From the NCBI GenBank assembly GCA_002411015.1, contig DHPY01000069.1, positions 1 to 38,148 of the forward strand: DNA of 38,148 bases, read 5' to 3'. The notes below the pieces were generated by a model. That model was given only the letters and a program-made list of their open reading frames with translations, was not told the origin of the DNA and did not search any database. Position 1 is the first letter of the stretch. Each line of letters begins with the position of its first letter. Origin of the DNA: Armatimonadetes bacterium UBA5352 (GTDB taxonomy: Bacteria > Armatimonadota > Zipacnadia > Zipacnadales > UBA5352). Shown piece after piece: positions 15,599 to 23,322 of the stretch. The translations under genes were made by a program, and so were the position numbers.

Positions 15599-16383
15599 GC
15601 CTCCCCGAACGCCTGGTGCCCGCGCAGTTCGCCCAGCGCTTCCTTGCTCGCCCGCACGAACAGCGCAACCTCCGACGAGAAGCAGAGGAAGCGGCAGCCT
15701 GCGTCGAGGTAGCGCTGGGCCATCTCCACGCTGAAGGCGTGCATCCCCGGCGCCACGCCCGCCGCGCCGGCCGAGGCGAAGATGTCCTTGATCGCCTGCA
15801 CGACCTCCGGCGCGTCGAGCTGTCCGGCGTAGCCCATGCTCAGCGCGAGGTCGTTCGGCCCGATGAAGAGCGCGTCCACGCCCTCGACCGCAAGGATCTC
15901 GTCGCGCTTCTCGTAGCCCGCGGCGGTCTCGATCTGCACGATCACGAGGGTCTCGGCGTTGCGGCGCTGGGTGAACTCCGCCGAGGGCTGGGCGACGTAG
16001 TCGTCATGCGCGATGTTCGTGCCGAGGCCACGCTTGCCGTCGGGCGGGAACTTCACCTGCGCGACGATCTCGCGCGCCTGCTCCGCTGACTCGACGTGCG
16101 GGAAGATCAGCCCCTCGCAGCCGAGGTCGAGGTAGCGCGCGGGCCACTGCCCGCGGAACGCCGGCGCACGCACGATCGCGGTCAGGCCGATGTCGCGCGC
16201 GGCGCGCAGCAGCCACGCCACCGTCTCCAGCCCCGGCCAGTGGTGCTCCGTGTCGAGGATGACAAAGTCGTAGCCTGCCTCGCGCACGATCCGGCAGGTG
16301 CCGGGGGAGGTCATCTCCCCGAGCATCGTGCCTACCACCGCCCCGCCCTGCGCGAGTCTCTCCTTGACGCTTCCTGATGCCAT
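15595..16383 (-). CDS. HpcH/HpaI-family class II aldolase
   Basis: A 262-residue metal-dependent aldolase of the HpaI/RhmA/GarL group, which splits 2-keto-3-deoxy sugar acids into pyruvate and an aldehyde. Visible residues are D44/E46/H47/H48 in 'ILDTEHHWPG', R72 in 'IVRAPA', the metal ligands E152 in 'VQIETAAG' and D178 in 'FIGPNDLALSMG'. The open frame extends to 16554, but homology begins at 'MASGSVKERLAQGG'; the ATG at 16383 has a strong GGAGGTG site 5-6 bp upstream. It is the first gene of the aldolase - dehydrogenase - M14 operon, all joined by short overlaps. A long-hairpin repeat lies 136-261 bp upstream. The exact sugar acid is not determinable. Confidence 0.9.
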   Translation of the reverse strand: MASGSVKERLAQGGAVVGTMLGEMTSPGTCRIVREAGYDFVILDTEHHWPGLETVAWLLRAARDIGLTAIVRAPAFRGQWPARYLDLGCEGLIFPHVESAEQAREIVAQVKFPPDGKRGLGTNIAHDDYVAQPSAEFTQRRNAETLVIVQIETAAGYEKRDEILAVEGVDALFIGPNDLALSMGYAGQLDAPEVVQAIKDIFASAGAAGVAPGMHAFSVEMAQRYLDAGCRFLCFSSEVALFVRASKEALGELRGHQAFGEA

Positions 16384-16484
16384 CTGCGCACCTCCAGCTG
16401 CTGCCAACGCCCTCCCTCCGAGGCTACCTTCGTCGGGCGCCGGCGAGGTCCCTCCCGCGGTGGCGTCGGCCGTGGGGCACGACC

Positions 16485-16508
16485 TGCGATCGCGGAGCCG
16501 CGATCGCA
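16485..16508. repeat. Perfect palindrome TGCGATCGCGG-AG-CCGCGATCGCA
   Basis: Two 11-bp arms in perfect inverted order are separated by 2 bp. Each arm contains GCGATCGC, the octamer known as HIP1 in cyanobacteria. It lies about 102 bp upstream of the aldolase start and 10 bp before the long-hairpin element. It could be an operator or a cruciform-forming site. Confidence 0.75.
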
Positions 16509-16518
16509 TTGTCCGCAC

Positions 16519-16644
16519 GGAGGGGCCGCACGAGTGGGTGCGACGAAGGAGCACTCCACGAGGTCGGCCCTCTTCGGGTGCCGGTCACTTGCATGGGCCG
16601 GCCTCGCCGCGATGAACGGCAATCGCGGCTCGTGCGGCCCCTCC
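16519..16644. repeat. Long-hairpin repeat element, copy A
   Basis: A 126-bp element bounded by the perfect 16-bp inverted repeat GGAGGGGCCGCACGAG / CTCGTGCGGCCCCTCC. Inside are a second pair of arms CGAGGTCGGCCC / GGGCCGGCCTCG (one mismatch, a possible G-U pair in plus-strand RNA) and the blocks GCGACGAAGGAGC and CCTCGCCGC that recur in copy B at 29804-29916. No reading frame is conserved between copies. Confidence 0.85.
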
Positions 16645-16769
16645 TGGTCAAAGCCGTCTCGTCAATTCCGTGCCAGGCGGCACATTCGCCGCCCGCACAG
16701 GATTCGCCGCCCGCGCGGGCGAACTGCCTCCACGGGAATTGCCGACACCAAAGAGGCGTTAGCGTACTC

Positions 16770-18341
16770 ATGACTGACGAGAGCCCGGAGATCCCGCCGC
16801 GCAGGCCGCTGCGCCTGCCGATCATCATCGCCCAGTGCGTCCTCGTGATCGCGCTGGGTGTGTGGCTGGCCGTGCTGCAGCGCCCGCTCGGCGTGGTGAA
16901 CCAGTGGGTGGTGCCGGTCGTGGGGCCGATCTACCCGCTGAGCTTCCTGCTCGCGCCGGGGCTCACGCTGCTCGGCTTCGGGGGGCTCCTTGCCTACCTC
17001 TGGCGCTCCATGCGGCGCGAGAGAATCGCGAGCCACCGCCGCGCGCTCGAGTGGACGATCGTGCTCGGGCTGGTCGTGGGCGCCTGGGCGCTGCAGGTCG
17101 CGCTCTGGAGCGTCACGCCGAACTCCATGACGGTCCTCGCGGCGGTGCAACTGAGCGACGTCTCCACCGGCTACCTCGGTGAGGCGTGGGCGATCGATGA
17201 CACGGGCGAGTACCTGCGCTCCTACGCCGAGGAGATGCCGCGCAAGCCCGAGCACGTGGCGACGCACCCTCCCGGCGCGGCGCTCTTCTTCCACGCGGTA
17301 CGCCGCATCGGCGAGGCAGTGCCGTCGCTGCGGCGTAGTGCTCTGATCGCCGCGAGCACCTCCGTCGGGCAGAGCGTCTCGGAGCTTGCGGCGGGCGTCT
17401 CGCGCTTCCCGACGGTGAGCTGGCTGGGGAGCGACGCCCTGGCGACCGCGATCCTCGCGTCTTGGCTCCTCGGCGCCTATGGCTGCCTCATCCCCGCGGT
17501 CGTCTTCGCGACGCTACGGCGGAGCGTGGGCGCCGAGCAGGCGCTTGCGGTGGCGGCGGCGCTGGCGCTGATGCCGAGCATGCTCTTCTACTTCCCGACG
17601 CTCGACCAGCTCATCGCGCTCGCCTCGGTGCTCATGGCGGCGGCGCTGGCGGCCACGCGGCGGCACTGGGGATGGGCGGCGGGCGCGGGGCTGATCGCCG
17701 CCGCCGCACTCTTCGTGTCACTGGGGGCGGTGGCACTGGTGGCGCTCGGCGGCATCTTCCTGCTCCTGCGAGCGGCCCGGCAGGCGGGTCAGAGCGGCGA
17801 CGCAGCCTGGAGCAACACGCGCTCGACGCTGGTGCCGCTGCTGGCCTTCGGCGCGGGGCTGCTTGTCGGGCTGGGGCTGTGGTATGTGGCCGGTGTGAAC
17901 ACGATCCTCGTCTTCCGGCAGGGCCTCGGAGCGCACTCGTCCATCACAGGACTCGCCTCGTTCCGCAGCTACGGCCTGTGGGTCTGGCTGAACTTCGTGG
18001 AGTTCGCGATCTTCATGGGGCTGCCATTGAGCGTGCTGGTAGTGGCGGCGCTGCCGAGAGTGATCCGGACGCTGCGGACGACCTCATCGCCCGCGCTGCC
18101 CGCGTACCTGGCGGGCGCGGCGCTGGTGACGCTGCTGCTGCTCGACCTCTCAGGCGCGGTGAAGGGCGAGACCGGCCGCATCTGGCTCTTCTTCATGCCG
18201 TGGCTGGCAGCGGCGGTCGGACCGGAGCTGGTGGATGCCGACGGCCGCCGATGGCGGCTGCTCATCCTTACGCTCGCGCTCACGGGTCTGCAGCTGCTCG
18301 TGATGGCGTGGACGATGCAGCCGATCGTGCGGCCGTTCTAA
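16770..18341 (+). CDS. Polytopic membrane protein, GT-C glycosyltransferase-like
   Basis: A 523-residue inner-membrane protein with about ten to twelve hydrophobic helices, beginning with residues 16-36. Between early helices is a loop with 'EAWAIDDTGEYLRSYAEEMPRKPEHVATHPPGAALFFHAVRRIGE'. The acidic pair followed by 'THPPG' resembles the first periplasmic loop of GT-C mannosyl- and arabinosyltransferases (GT39/PMT-like), which use polyprenyl-phosphate sugars. A late loop 'LDLSGAVKGETGRIWLFFMPWLAAA' also fits that fold. I start at ATG 16770 because the upstream open frame back to 16377 crosses the repeat element and lacks protein character; AGAGG lies 13 bp before it, which is weak. It converges on the DUF4091 gene. 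The assignment is by fold impression only. Confidence 0.7.
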   Translation: MTDESPEIPPRRPLRLPIIIAQCVLVIALGVWLAVLQRPLGVVNQWVVPVVGPIYPLSFLLAPGLTLLGFGGLLAYLWRSMRRERIASHRRALEWTIVLGLVVGAWALQVALWSVTPNSMTVLAAVQLSDVSTGYLGEAWAIDDTGEYLRSYAEEMPRKPEHVATHPPGAALFFHAVRRIGEAVPSLRRSALIAASTSVGQSVSELAAGVSRFPTVSWLGSDALATAILASWLLGAYGCLIPAVVFATLRRSVGAEQALAVAAALALMPSMLFYFPTLDQLIALASVLMAAALAATRRHWGWAAGAGLIAAAALFVSLGAVALVALGGIFLLLRAARQAGQSGDAAWSNTRSTLVPLLAFGAGLLVGLGLWYVAGVNTILVFRQGLGAHSSITGLASFRSYGLWVWLNFVEFAIFMGLPLSVLVVAALPRVIRTLRTTSSPALPAYLAGAALVTLLLLDLSGAVKGETGRIWLFFMPWLAAAVGPELVDADGRRWRLLILTLALTGLQLLVMAWTMQPIVRPF

Positions 18342-18380
18342 GCGCTGAATTGTGCTTACCCTTCAGGCGGGCGCTGATCG

Positions 18381-21300
18381 TCACTCCCCCAGCGTCTCGA
18401 GCGCCTCGGCGATGGCCGCGCGGCGGGCGTAGAGCGGCTGCGGGTCGCGGGTGAACTCACGCGTGCTCGTCACAAGCTCCGGGCCGACCGTCAGCAGATC
18501 GCCGTAGCGGCCGGCCGCGTCCCTCTCCGCCAGCAGCGCGAAGTACTCGTAGTCCTCCAGCCCCTCGCGTAGCATCTCCCAGCGGATCGAGTCGATCGGG
18601 CCCGTCAGGATCGGCTCGTGCTCCGCGTTCGGGTCCACGTTCGGCGGGTAGACGAAGCGCCCGTCACCGTTCCCCCACCAGCCGCCGCCGCTTGAGCGGT
18701 AGCTCATCGGGTCCTCCCACGGGTTCTGCCACTGCCCCGTCTCCGCACGCCGCTCCGGCGAGTCCCAGTAGTTTGTGGTCCAGACGAGGATCCCGGTCAC
18801 GTCGTACTTCCATGTCATCCACTGCCAGATGCGTAGATCTACCGCGTTGTGGTCGGTGAAGAGCCCCGCCCACGGGGCCTTCGGACCGGTGCAGACATAC
18901 CACCAGATCTCCTCGTCGAGCGCCTGCCTTGCGCGCGCCGCCTCCTCGACATAGTTGTGCAGCACCGGGCACCAGATGTCCACGAAGCCCGCCAGCGCGT
19001 CCTCCGGCTGCTCGGTCAGCATCCGGCGGATATCCGGGGCGTACTCGTCAAGCAGCCGCATCCCGTAGGCCACGTTCTCGTAGTGCTCAGGTGCGGGCTC
19101 ATCCACCCAGTACGCGTAAGCCTCGTCGAGCCAGCCCTTCTCGCGCAGATGCTCCTGCAGCGTGTGCAGGTACTCGCCGACGATCCGGTCATACTCGGGC
19201 GTGCCCTGCGCGTATGGCCCGACCGTGCCCGGGGCGTCGCGGCGTGGCATGTAGCTGATCGGCAGGCGGAAGCTCTGGAAGCCCAGGCCATCCACGTAGC
19301 GCTCCAGCCAGCGGTCCCAGTCGGCGAAGTCCACCACGATGCGCACGACGTCGGCGCCGCCCTCGAAGCCGCCATCCGCGACGAGGTTCCGGTCGCTGCC
19401 GGCCTCGCGCAGTGCGACATCGTCGAAGAACACGCTGCCGGTCGGCGTCCCGGCCTCGACCCAGCGTGTGGGGCGCAGCGTGAGGCCGAGCGAGGCGCAG
19501 CCCTCCGCAATGCGGGCGGCTGGAACCTCCACGGTGTAGCGCTCCCAGGCGCCGGTGCCGGTGTGGCGCGTGTCGATGTTCCGCCCGGACATCCAGCTCC
19601 CGGCTGCGTCCTGGCAGGTGAGCGTAGTCTGGAACTCGTGGCCCGCGTCCGCGCGCGCCATGAAGCTGAGGACGTAGTCGCGGGTGCGGTCAATGTCGAT
19701 GCGAGCAACGGCAGAGGCCGCGGGACTGGCCTCCGGCTGGTCATCGGTCACGCGCAGCGCGTTGCGGCCCTCAGGCGCGTCGGCGGCGGCTATCGTGACG
19801 CCGCCCTGCCAGTTGACGCCGGCCAGCGTGACCTGTGGGCCCTGCAGCCATGCACCGTACGGGTCAATGCGGTGCTCGCGGAAGTCGCGCATGTACGCGT
19901 CCCACACCGTCTCCATCTGCTCGTCGGTCTTCAGGTGGTGGTACTGCCTGATGGTGCCGCTGCTGAGGCCCATCGTGGCGACCAGCGAGCGCTCGGCAGG
20001 CACCTCAAAGTCCCACACGCGCAGCTCAATCGGCACCTCCGCGCTCCAGCCGTCGGCCTGCAGCGCCAGCCGCCCGCGGTAGTCTCCGGGCGCGGCATCG
20101 CGCGGCACGTGCACGCGCACCCACAGCGGCTGGTTCTCGCCGGCCGCGAGATCGATTGGCTCATCGAGCGGTGGCAGCGGATCGGGCCACCAGCCAACGG
20201 CGCCCTGCGGATCGGTCGGCGTGTGCACATAGACGTAGCCCACGCGGAGGATGTCCACCTGATCGGGCGGGATCACGTCTCCATCGAGAGTGGACAGGTT
20301 ACCCATACTGGCCGTGAGGTTCGTGAGCGGCTGCTGCGGGCGCAGGACCACCTGCACCGGCTCATACTCGCCGCGCGCGGCCGACAGCCGCACCGTCGGA
20401 TCGGGCGCAAGAGGCGTCATGCGCGTCCGCCCGACCTTGTAGGTCCCCTCGCACCACCACAGGTCGGTGGTCTCGTCGCGCGAGATCGTGTAGCCGTAGC
20501 TCGCGCGGTGCAGCTCGGAGACGCTGAAGCTGAAGCGCGCGCGGTAGAGCTCCTCCTCAGCCTCATCCACGGCCGTGAGCGTGGCCACGTAGTCACCCGG
20601 ATCCGAGGGCACGAACGCCAGTGTGACCGGCGCCTCCTCGCCCGGCTGCAGGATCGGCGCCGCGCTTGTCTCGCTGCTCATGGTCTGCCTGCTCACCCGC
20701 AGCGCCACCTTCGGGCTGATCGGCTGCTCGCCCGGGTTGCGCACGGTCGCCTGCACGAGCGTCAGCCCTTCCGTCTCAGGGCTGCTGATGGCAGTCGGCT
20801 CAACGACCAGCCGGTCACTGCGCAGCTCCTCAACGAGGAAGGTCGTCTCGCCCACCAGTGGCTCGACCTCCTCGGCGAGCTGTGCCTCAAAGCGGAAGCT
20901 GTAGATCTGGAAGGAGCCCGGGGCGGAATCATCGCCGCGTTCGCCCTCGCCCGCGGAGCGGAAGCGCAGGAAGATCGCCTGCGCGGGGAGCAGCGCGTCG
21001 GGAAGCGTGAAGGTCTCAGACGCCACCTCGCCGATGGTGCCGAGCTCAGTCCAGGTCGCGCCGTCTGTGCCTGCCTCGACGATGCACTCGCCGGCCGAGT
21101 GCCATCCGACGGTGACCGCGACGGTCGCGCCGGTCATCGCGATGCCGCCGAGTTCGTGGCGGTAGATGACCTCGGCGCCGGGGAAGAACACCCAGCGGTG
21201 CGTGTTGAAGTGCGCGGTGTGGCGCACGAGACAGCGGGAGTAGTTGCCCGCGTAGCCGCCCGGGGGTCCCTGGTGCACGTAGCGGCCATCGGCGATGCTC

Positions 21301-21839
21301 TCGCCGGAGCCGAGCGTGATGCCATCGCGACTGATGGGCACCGCGCTCACCGGCACGATGCTGACGTCATCGAAGAGGAGGGTGCCATTCGCGTGCCAGT
21401 GGCCGACGCGCACGTACGCGTCCTCGGCCTCCTCGGGCATGCGGAAGACGTGTGCGGTCTGCTCCCACTCCCGGCCCGAAGAGACGTCGCGGTTGGCGAA
21501 GCTCGGGCCGGTGATGGCGCTGCCGCTGGTGACCTCCGCGCGGCGCATCCAGGTGGAGAACTCGTAGAGTGCGCCGGGCTCGAGGTCGGGCACGGGAGTG
21601 CCCCAGTAGGTGGTATCGCTGCCATCGCCGCGGACCGCGACGGAGCGGCGACCGGTATGCCCATCATCGCGCCAGAGTGCGGCATCGCTGGCAGGCGCCC
21701 AGCCGGCAGGCGCGTCCACGCCCTCCTCGAAGGACGGGTTGGGCAGCAGGTTCACCTGCAGGTTCACCTGCAGGTTCTCCTGCGCCAGCGCGCACGAGGC
21801 AAGTATTACGAAGACCAGCCTTCCGATGGCCGTCTTCAT
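18381..21839 (-). CDS. Large secreted DUF4091-type glycosidase-like protein
   Basis: A 1152-residue exported protein. Residues 1-20 form a signal peptide ending 'CALAQ', and the ATG at 21839 has GGAGG 9 bp upstream. A carbohydrate-binding-like module begins 'NLLPNPSFEEG...GWAPASD' near residue 30 and ends '...TLLFDDVSIVP'. A discoidin/beta-sandwich part, two Ig-like parts and a second binding-like module ('FMARADAGHEFQTTLTCQDAAG...SVFFDDVALRE') are embedded. The C-terminal half is a TIM-barrel-like region with 'YAYWVDEPAPEHYENVAYGMRLLDEYAPDIRRMLTEQ', ending in the DUF4091 hallmark 'LREGLEDYEYFALLAERD'. DUF4091 proteins are found in polysaccharide-degrading bacteria, and a few members act as glycosidases. 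The catalytic acids cannot be assigned here. A 12-bp triplicated DNA repeat encodes the start of the mature protein. Confidence 0.82.
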   Translation of the reverse strand: MKTAIGRLVFVILASCALAQENLQVNLQVNLLPNPSFEEGVDAPAGWAPASDAALWRDDGHTGRRSVAVRGDGSDTTYWGTPVPDLEPGALYEFSTWMRRAEVTSGSAITGPSFANRDVSSGREWEQTAHVFRMPEEAEDAYVRVGHWHANGTLLFDDVSIVPVSAVPISRDGITLGSGESIADGRYVHQGPPGGYAGNYSRCLVRHTAHFNTHRWVFFPGAEVIYRHELGGIAMTGATVAVTVGWHSAGECIVEAGTDGATWTELGTIGEVASETFTLPDALLPAQAIFLRFRSAGEGERGDDSAPGSFQIYSFRFEAQLAEEVEPLVGETTFLVEELRSDRLVVEPTAISSPETEGLTLVQATVRNPGEQPISPKVALRVSRQTMSSETSAAPILQPGEEAPVTLAFVPSDPGDYVATLTAVDEAEEELYRARFSFSVSELHRASYGYTISRDETTDLWWCEGTYKVGRTRMTPLAPDPTVRLSAARGEYEPVQVVLRPQQPLTNLTASMGNLSTLDGDVIPPDQVDILRVGYVYVHTPTDPQGAVGWWPDPLPPLDEPIDLAAGENQPLWVRVHVPRDAAPGDYRGRLALQADGWSAEVPIELRVWDFEVPAERSLVATMGLSSGTIRQYHHLKTDEQMETVWDAYMRDFREHRIDPYGAWLQGPQVTLAGVNWQGGVTIAAADAPEGRNALRVTDDQPEASPAASAVARIDIDRTRDYVLSFMARADAGHEFQTTLTCQDAAGSWMSGRNIDTRHTGTGAWERYTVEVPAARIAEGCASLGLTLRPTRWVEAGTPTGSVFFDDVALREAGSDRNLVADGGFEGGADVVRIVVDFADWDRWLERYVDGLGFQSFRLPISYMPRRDAPGTVGPYAQGTPEYDRIVGEYLHTLQEHLREKGWLDEAYAYWVDEPAPEHYENVAYGMRLLDEYAPDIRRMLTEQPEDALAGFVDIWCPVLHNYVEEAARARQALDEEIWWYVCTGPKAPWAGLFTDHNAVDLRIWQWMTWKYDVTGILVWTTNYWDSPERRAETGQWQNPWEDPMSYRSSGGGWWGNGDGRFVYPPNVDPNAEHEPILTGPIDSIRWEMLREGLEDYEYFALLAERDAAGRYGDLLTVGPELVTSTREFTRDPQPLYARRAAIAEALETLGE
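21747..21782. repeat. Triplicated 12-bp repeat at signal-peptide junction
   Basis: Three tandem 12-mers: CAGGTTCACCTG twice, then CAGGTTCTCCTG. They encode the repeated 'NLQV' residues just after the predicted signal-peptide cleavage site of the DUF4091 protein. Unit length keeps the frame. Confidence 0.9.
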
Positions 21840-22004
21840 GGCAGCGGCTCCTCCACGCAGCACGGTTGGGCCAAAATGCGCGTTCGTGATCAGGTGATTC
21901 ATCTCTTCACGGCGGATCTCCTTCGGCTTATTGGGAGGAATCGCGCGCCCCGCAGGGAAGAGACCGGCTCAGACGCATGGTAGACGCTGACAAGGGGGAT
22001 TTCG

Positions 22005-22640
22005 ATGGGCCTCCGCGAAATCCGTGACCCGATACATGGCTTCATAAAGCTGGACACTGCCGATTGTCACTTGCTTGACTGTCAGCCCATGCAGCGTCTG
22101 CGGCGCATTCACCAGTTGGCCATGGCGTCGGCTCTCTATCCTGGTGCCACCCACTCCCGCTTCGAGCACTCACTCGGCGTGTACCACATAGCATCAGCCA
22201 TCTGTGACCGCCTCGGAATCACGGGCGATGACAGGCGCCTAGTTCAGCGCGCGGCACTGCTGCACGATGTTGGGCATGGCCCATTCAGCCACGTCAGTGA
22301 GATTCCGCTGGCCCGCTATTCTGACAACGACTGCCTTGCTGACAAGGACCTGGGAGCTGAGGAAGTCCATGAGGCAGTTACTGCGGACATCATCGAGCGA
22401 CACCCAGCACTAAATCATGTCCTTTCACCGAGGGAGCGGGAATCGGCTGCCGGCCTGATCCGCGGGACCTACCCTGATCCGATCGCGAAGGCGATCATTT
22501 CAGGTCCGCTTGATGCGGACAAACAGGACTATCTACTGCGCGACAGCCAGATGTGCGGCGTGCGATACGGCATCTTTGATCTCGATCGACTGGTTCAGTC
22601 GCTGACCACTGTCCCTGATGGCGAAGTACTACATCACTAA
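22005..22640 (+). pseudogene. HD-domain phosphohydrolase (COG1078-like), N-terminal part, frame broken
   Basis: This 211-residue frame is the N-terminal half of a dNTPase-like HD protein (SamHD1/YwfO type), starting at ATG 22005 with AAGGGGGA 5 bp upstream. It has 'IRDPIHGFIKLD', 'MQRLRRIHQLAMASALYPGATHSRFEHSLGVY' (H55), the core 'ALLHDVGHGPFSH' (H87, D88) and 'SGPLDADKQDYLLRDSQMCGVRYGIFDLDRL'. In homologues the chain then continues through a helix ending 'ARYYM..QVYFH'. Here the frame ends after 'LTTVPDGEVLHH', and the homologous continuation resumes in the +1 frame at 22618. About 17-21 residues typical of that junction are missing, which suggests a deletion of 3n-1 bases. All metal-binding HD residues lie in this half. 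GC content is visibly lower than in neighbouring genes. Confidence 0.72.
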
Positions 22641-23322
22641 CCAAGTCTACAGCCACCGGGTGCGTCTCATCACGGACCAGATGCTGGTCCGGGCTGTCAT
22701 TCTGGGCGTTGAGCACGATTGCATTGAGGAACTGCGCCAGCTCTACGCCTACGATGGCACCGACACCTTCGTTGAGCGCTACAGCCAGTGGGATGACTAT
22801 CGTTTCCTCGCCCGGTTCTCGGACGATTCTTTTTCCTCCAGCTATTGCGCAAAGATGCTCAATGCGCTAAAATGCAGGCGACTTTACAAACAAGTGTTCG
22901 AGGCCAATCTGATGCATTTTGGCGACAGCGCGCGAAACCTGATCGAGCCTTCAGATGACCTTCGCAGTAGGATCGAGGGACTCGCAGCAGAAGCCATCAG
23001 TCCCGAACTCCAGGTTGAGGTCGATCCGCTTGAGGTAATCTGCTACACCTACGGCCAGAAAGCTATCTGGCCTGGATCGGGAGATCAGATGGGTGGCATG
23101 CTGGTCGACGAAGATGGAGGGCCTCGCCCCTTTGAGCAGCGGTCGACCTTTTGCCAGTCGATTGAGGCGATGCGGTCTGAACGGTTCATCGGGATCATCG
23201 CCCCCGTCGTGTTCGAGAATGATGTCGAGCGAGACCGATTGAGGCGGGCGCTACTGGATCCTCTCCATGCTGCTATAGCACGCGCAGTCGAAGCCCCTCA
23301 TCAAAAGGAGTGCTCCGAATGA
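22618..23322 (+). pseudogene. HD-domain phosphohydrolase (COG1078-like), C-terminal part in shifted frame
   Basis: This 234-residue frame holds the C-terminal half of the HD protein. It begins 'MAKYYITNQVYSHRVRLITDQMLVRAVILG', which aligns by eye with the 'ARYYMY.QVYFH..TR' helix of YwfO-like proteins, and ends 'DRLRRALLDPLHAAIARAVE'. It overlaps the upstream frame by 23 bp, and no ribosome-binding site precedes its ATG, so it would need reinitiation or frameshifting to be made. Its end is intact and carries the AAGGAG site and ATGA overlap for the next gene, so the operon structure survives. Sum of the two halves is about 440 residues, near the family length. Either the gene is decayed, or two half-proteins assemble. 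Confidence 0.65.

Larger units (their letters stand above)
16384..16769. other. 386-bp intergenic region with palindrome and long-hairpin repeat
   Basis: The region lies between the divergent aldolase and GT-C-like genes. No reading frame in it looks like protein. It holds the 11-bp palindrome at 16485-16508, the long-hairpin element at 16519-16644, and two direct copies of ATTCGCCGCCCGC near 16684 and 16702. Confidence 0.7.

Noticed and set aside
16519..16644. T-box riboswitch for the hairpin element
   Set aside because: No antiterminator bulge (TGGN) or specifier loop pattern, and no aminoacyl-tRNA or amino-acid gene downstream.
16377..16769. Upstream extension of the GT-C-like frame
   Set aside because: It crosses the palindrome and the long-hairpin repeat and has no conserved residues; the start at 16770 fits the membrane protein better.
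18849..21983. A 1044-residue open frame on the plus strand
   Set aside because: It mirrors the DUF4091 gene, is arginine- and histidine-rich without motifs, and arises from the high-GC codon use of the real gene.
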